Positions 6,801 through 8,562 of a stretch of 8,562 nt of DNA are shown in pieces. The DNA is taken from the NCBI GenBank assembly GCA_021788955.1, contig JAJYKC010000069.1, positions 1-8,562 on the forward strand. Direction: 5' to 3'. The notes under the pieces were generated by a model. That model worked only from the letters and a program-made list of their open reading frames with translations, did no database searches and had not been told where the DNA came from. Origin of the DNA: Acidobacteriota bacterium (GTDB lineage Bacteria; Acidobacteriota; Terriglobia; Bryobacterales; Bryobacteraceae). The stretch's first letter is position 1. Each line of letters begins with the position of its first letter. The position numbers and the translations under genes were made by a program.

Positions 6801-6909
6801 TGCCAGACCCCGGGTGATCCGCGGCACACGGGCTAAACCGCTACCGTTGCTTCCTTCCGGACCTGGCGGGGTTTACAGCCGCCCATTGCACGAAGCCCGG
6901 AGCCTGACA
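6801..6909 (-). ncRNA. ffs: signal recognition particle RNA, small bacterial (4.5S) type
   Basis: On the minus strand the invariant apical core AGGTCCGGAAGGAAGCA (6864-6848) is present, with the GGAA tetraloop and the asymmetric internal loop bound by the Ffh M domain. The ends form a 14-bp closing helix: TGTCAGGCTCCGGG at 6909-6896 pairs with CCCGGGGTCTGGCA at 6814-6801, using three G-U pairs. This sets the ends and a length of about 109 nt, typical of the 4.5S class without an Alu domain. With Ffh it recognises signal peptides and delivers ribosomes to FtsY at the membrane. It lies 14 nt upstream of dnaX on the same strand, as in Bacillus subtilis, so a dnaX transcript may pass through it. 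Confidence 0.95.
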
Positions 6910-6925
6910 ACCACTGATGTTATCA
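6910..6925 (-). promoter_or_regulatory. extended -10 promoter for the SRP RNA
   Basis: On the minus strand TGATAACAT (6925-6917) combines an extended -10 TGn with the hexamer TAACAT. Seven bases separate it from 6909, the predicted 5' end of the RNA, which is the usual -10 to +1 distance. TTGGAG lies only about 12 nt upstream, too close to be a normal -35 box, consistent with an extended -10 promoter. The promoter fills the short gap after the TonB receptor gene and could also drive dnaX and the genes beyond. Confidence 0.5.
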
Positions 6926-6947
6926 CGCCCGTCCCTCCAACCGCGCT

Positions 6948-8562
6948 TTAGAAGAGGAACTTCAGCGCCAACTGCAACAGCCGCGGCGGACCCGCCTGCA
7001 AAATCTGGCCGAATGCAGGCGACTCGAGGTCATTCTCCGGCAGGCCGAAATTCGGATGGTTCAACAGGTTGAAACACTCGGCCCGGAACTGCAGCCGCTT
7101 CGTCTCGCCCAAGTTGAAATCCTTGAGCATCGAAAAGTCCACATCTTCAATCCCCGGCCCCCGCACCACGTTCCGCCCTTCGTTGCCGAACTGCCCGGCC
7201 TGCGTGATGGGATTCAGTTGCAGGAACGGCGATCGCGACACCCACTCGTTCGGCGTGTGCGGCTGGTTCGCGTTCGGATTCGAAATCAGGTCCGGACGGC
7301 TCGAATAGAATCCCGTGATCTCCGGCGCGCTCCCTTGCAGCGAGACATTCGCGCTGTCGTACACCGTGAACGGCGTGCCCGTCGACAGGCTCGCAATCGT
7401 GTTCATCTGCCAGCCGTTCACCAGCCACGCGGCCGCTTTCGGCGCGCCATGCCACGACGGTAGCGCGTAGCTTCCGCTAAACATGAACCGGTGCGTGGCG
7501 TCAAACAGCGATGGGCCATGTTCGGCGGCAAGGTTGAACGGATTCTGCGCGAGGTCGTTTTCCCCAGCCACCAGGTTCGGCGCCGATCCGGCCACGTTCA
7601 GCGACGAAATGTCGTCCAGGCTCTTCGAGTACCAGTAAGATGCCAGAAAGCTCAGCCCGTTCGCATACTGCTTGGAAAACGCCACCTGCAATGCGTTGTA
7701 CGTCGAGTTCGAATCATCCGCCAGCAATCCCACCGAACCATAGTTACAAACACCCGCTGCGGTGCACGTCGTATACTCGCGCATCTGGTTGTTATTACTC
7801 GGATTTACTCCGGGCCCGTAAATCGTCGGATTGCCTTCGATGAACCGCGGCAGAAAAGTTCCCTTCGTCCCCACATACCGTACATCGAGCAGATAGTTCT
7901 TCCCGAGCGTCCGCTCAATCGAAACATTCCAGTTCTGCGAATACGGCGGCAGCATCCCGGATTGCACCGTCAGCACCGTCGCCGGAGCGACGAAGTTGTT
8001 GCCGCCAAACGGAGGAGGATTCCCGCCGTACGGATTCGCAATGTTGAACCCCGGCCCCGGCAACTGATAAGCCTGCGTCCACGGAAGCGCGCTCACCGAA
8101 GCCTGCAGCGGCCCGCCTGTGCCGTTCGTATACCCGTCGTAGAAAATCCCATACCCAGCCCGAATCGCTGTCTTCCCATCGCCGAACGGATCCCAAGCCA
8201 GGCCCACCCGCGGCATGAACTCCTTGTAATCCACCGCTGCAATCCCCGCCGGTACACCCGCATCGCCAGGGAACAGCAGCCCCGCGGGCGCACTCGGATA
8301 CACCGTCGATTGCACCCCCGGGTCCCACGCATTCAGCCGGTTCCGGATCTCCGTGTACGGCGTGTTCACCTCGTACCGCAATCCATAGTTCAGCGTCAGA
8401 TGCGCGCTCAGCCGCCACTCATCCTGCGCATACCCCGACCCGATCCACTTCCGCAACCCCCGGTCAAACTGCCCGCCGCCCTGGAAAAACTGCACCGACT
8501 GGCCAAGCAGAAAACTCGCATACGAGTCGCTCGCCGGGAACGGAGCAAATACGAAAAACCCG
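6948..8562 (-). CDS. Oar-like TonB-dependent receptor, C-terminal beta-barrel (5' part outside window)
   Basis: About 537 residues are visible, open through the window edge; the upstream part begins GFFVFAPFPASDSYASFLLGQ, so the internal GTG at 8495 is not the start. The text is a repetitive beta-barrel: YAQDEWRLSAHLTLNYGLRYE, VGLAWDPFGDGKTAIRAGYGIFYD, RTLGKNYLLDVRYVGTKGTFLPR, SFLASYWYSKSLDDISSLN, RLQFRAECFNLLNHPNFGLP, ending in LQLALKFLF with a terminal Phe. This is the large acidobacterial family that carries an N-terminal carboxypeptidase-regulatory-like domain and a plug, usually over 1,000 residues in all. These proteins sit in the outer membrane and are thought to import large or scarce ligands using TonB energy; the ligand cannot be told. 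The stop is TAA at 6950-6948, 38 nt before the SRP RNA, with no clear terminator between. Confidence 0.92.
   Translation of the reverse strand, partial: GFFVFAPFPASDSYASFLLGQSVQFFQGGGQFDRGLRKWIGSGYAQDEWRLSAHLTLNYGLRYEVNTPYTEIRNRLNAWDPGVQSTVYPSAPAGLLFPGDAGVPAGIAAVDYKEFMPRVGLAWDPFGDGKTAIRAGYGIFYDGYTNGTGGPLQASVSALPWTQAYQLPGPGFNIANPYGGNPPPFGGNNFVAPATVLTVQSGMLPPYSQNWNVSIERTLGKNYLLDVRYVGTKGTFLPRFIEGNPTIYGPGVNPSNNNQMREYTTCTAAGVCNYGSVGLLADDSNSTYNALQVAFSKQYANGLSFLASYWYSKSLDDISSLNVAGSAPNLVAGENDLAQNPFNLAAEHGPSLFDATHRFMFSGSYALPSWHGAPKAAAWLVNGWQMNTIASLSTGTPFTVYDSANVSLQGSAPEITGFYSSRPDLISNPNANQPHTPNEWVSRSPFLQLNPITQAGQFGNEGRNVVRGPGIEDVDFSMLKDFNLGETKRLQFRAECFNLLNHPNFGLPENDLESPAFGQILQAGPPRLLQLALKFLF

Noticed and set aside
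6796..6950. Plus-strand reading frame of about 50 codons starting near 6796 behind a strong AGGAGG, antisense to the SRP RNA
   Set aside because: The region is fully explained by the SRP RNA on the other strand. The AGGAGG is the complement of the pyrimidine tract before dnaX. Such antisense frames are a known annotation artefact.
1..8562. CRISPR arrays, insertion sequences, tRNA genes, or selenocysteine machinery in the window
   Set aside because: I looked for regularly spaced repeats, transposase motifs, tRNA-like folds and SelA/SelB/SelD sequences and saw none. The Sec claim therefore depends on genes outside the window.

Overview
The window is GC-rich with tightly packed genes and looks like Acidobacteriota, probably a Solibacter/Bryobacter-type lineage. 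The main reason is a long Oar-like TonB-dependent receptor at the right end, of the kind found in many copies in that phylum, next to a dnaX/ybaB/recR block and MacB/HlyD export genes. This placement is inferred from protein character; no 16S or other marker is present.

Layout, left to right. (1) 1-275 (+): the C-terminal sugar-phosphate-binding part of a DeoR/GlpR-type repressor, cut by the window edge. (2) 283-1440 (-): a MacB/FtsX-type ABC permease, convergent with the regulator. (3) 1522-2487 (+): a DedA membrane domain fused to a C-terminal rhodanese domain. Its reading frame is interrupted by one in-frame TGA (2326-2328), exactly where this rhodanese subfamily has a cysteine (YCS-C-P-x-E-A). 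The frame continues in good rhodanese sequence to 2487, and a 7-bp hairpin with a CGGGT loop follows the TGA at the spacing expected of a bacterial SECIS. I read it as a probable selenoprotein. (4) 2465-4865 (-): recR, an unrecognised conserved-looking gene and an HlyD-type adaptor, joined by 3-nt stop/start overlaps. (5) 4890-6786 (-): dnaX and a ybaB/ebfC gene broken by a small internal deletion with frameshift. (6) 6801-6909 (-): the SRP 4.5S RNA (ffs), with an extended -10 promoter just upstream. (7) 6948-8562 (-): the C-terminal beta-barrel part of the TonB-dependent receptor.

The minus-strand series ffs-dnaX-ybaB-recR matches the scr-dnaX-yaaK-recR order of Bacillus subtilis. It joins protein targeting (SRP RNA), the clamp loader (DnaX), a nucleoid-associated protein (YbaB) and recombinational repair (RecR). 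The HlyD adaptor and the MacB-like permease would fit one efflux system, but the opposite-strand DedA-rhodanese gene lies between them and no ATPase gene is in view.

The main observation is the candidate selenocysteine in the DedA-rhodanese fusion. The main caveat is that ybaB, in the same window, also carries a lesion, so pseudogenisation or sequence error must be excluded. No selA, selB, selD or tRNA-Sec gene lies in the window.
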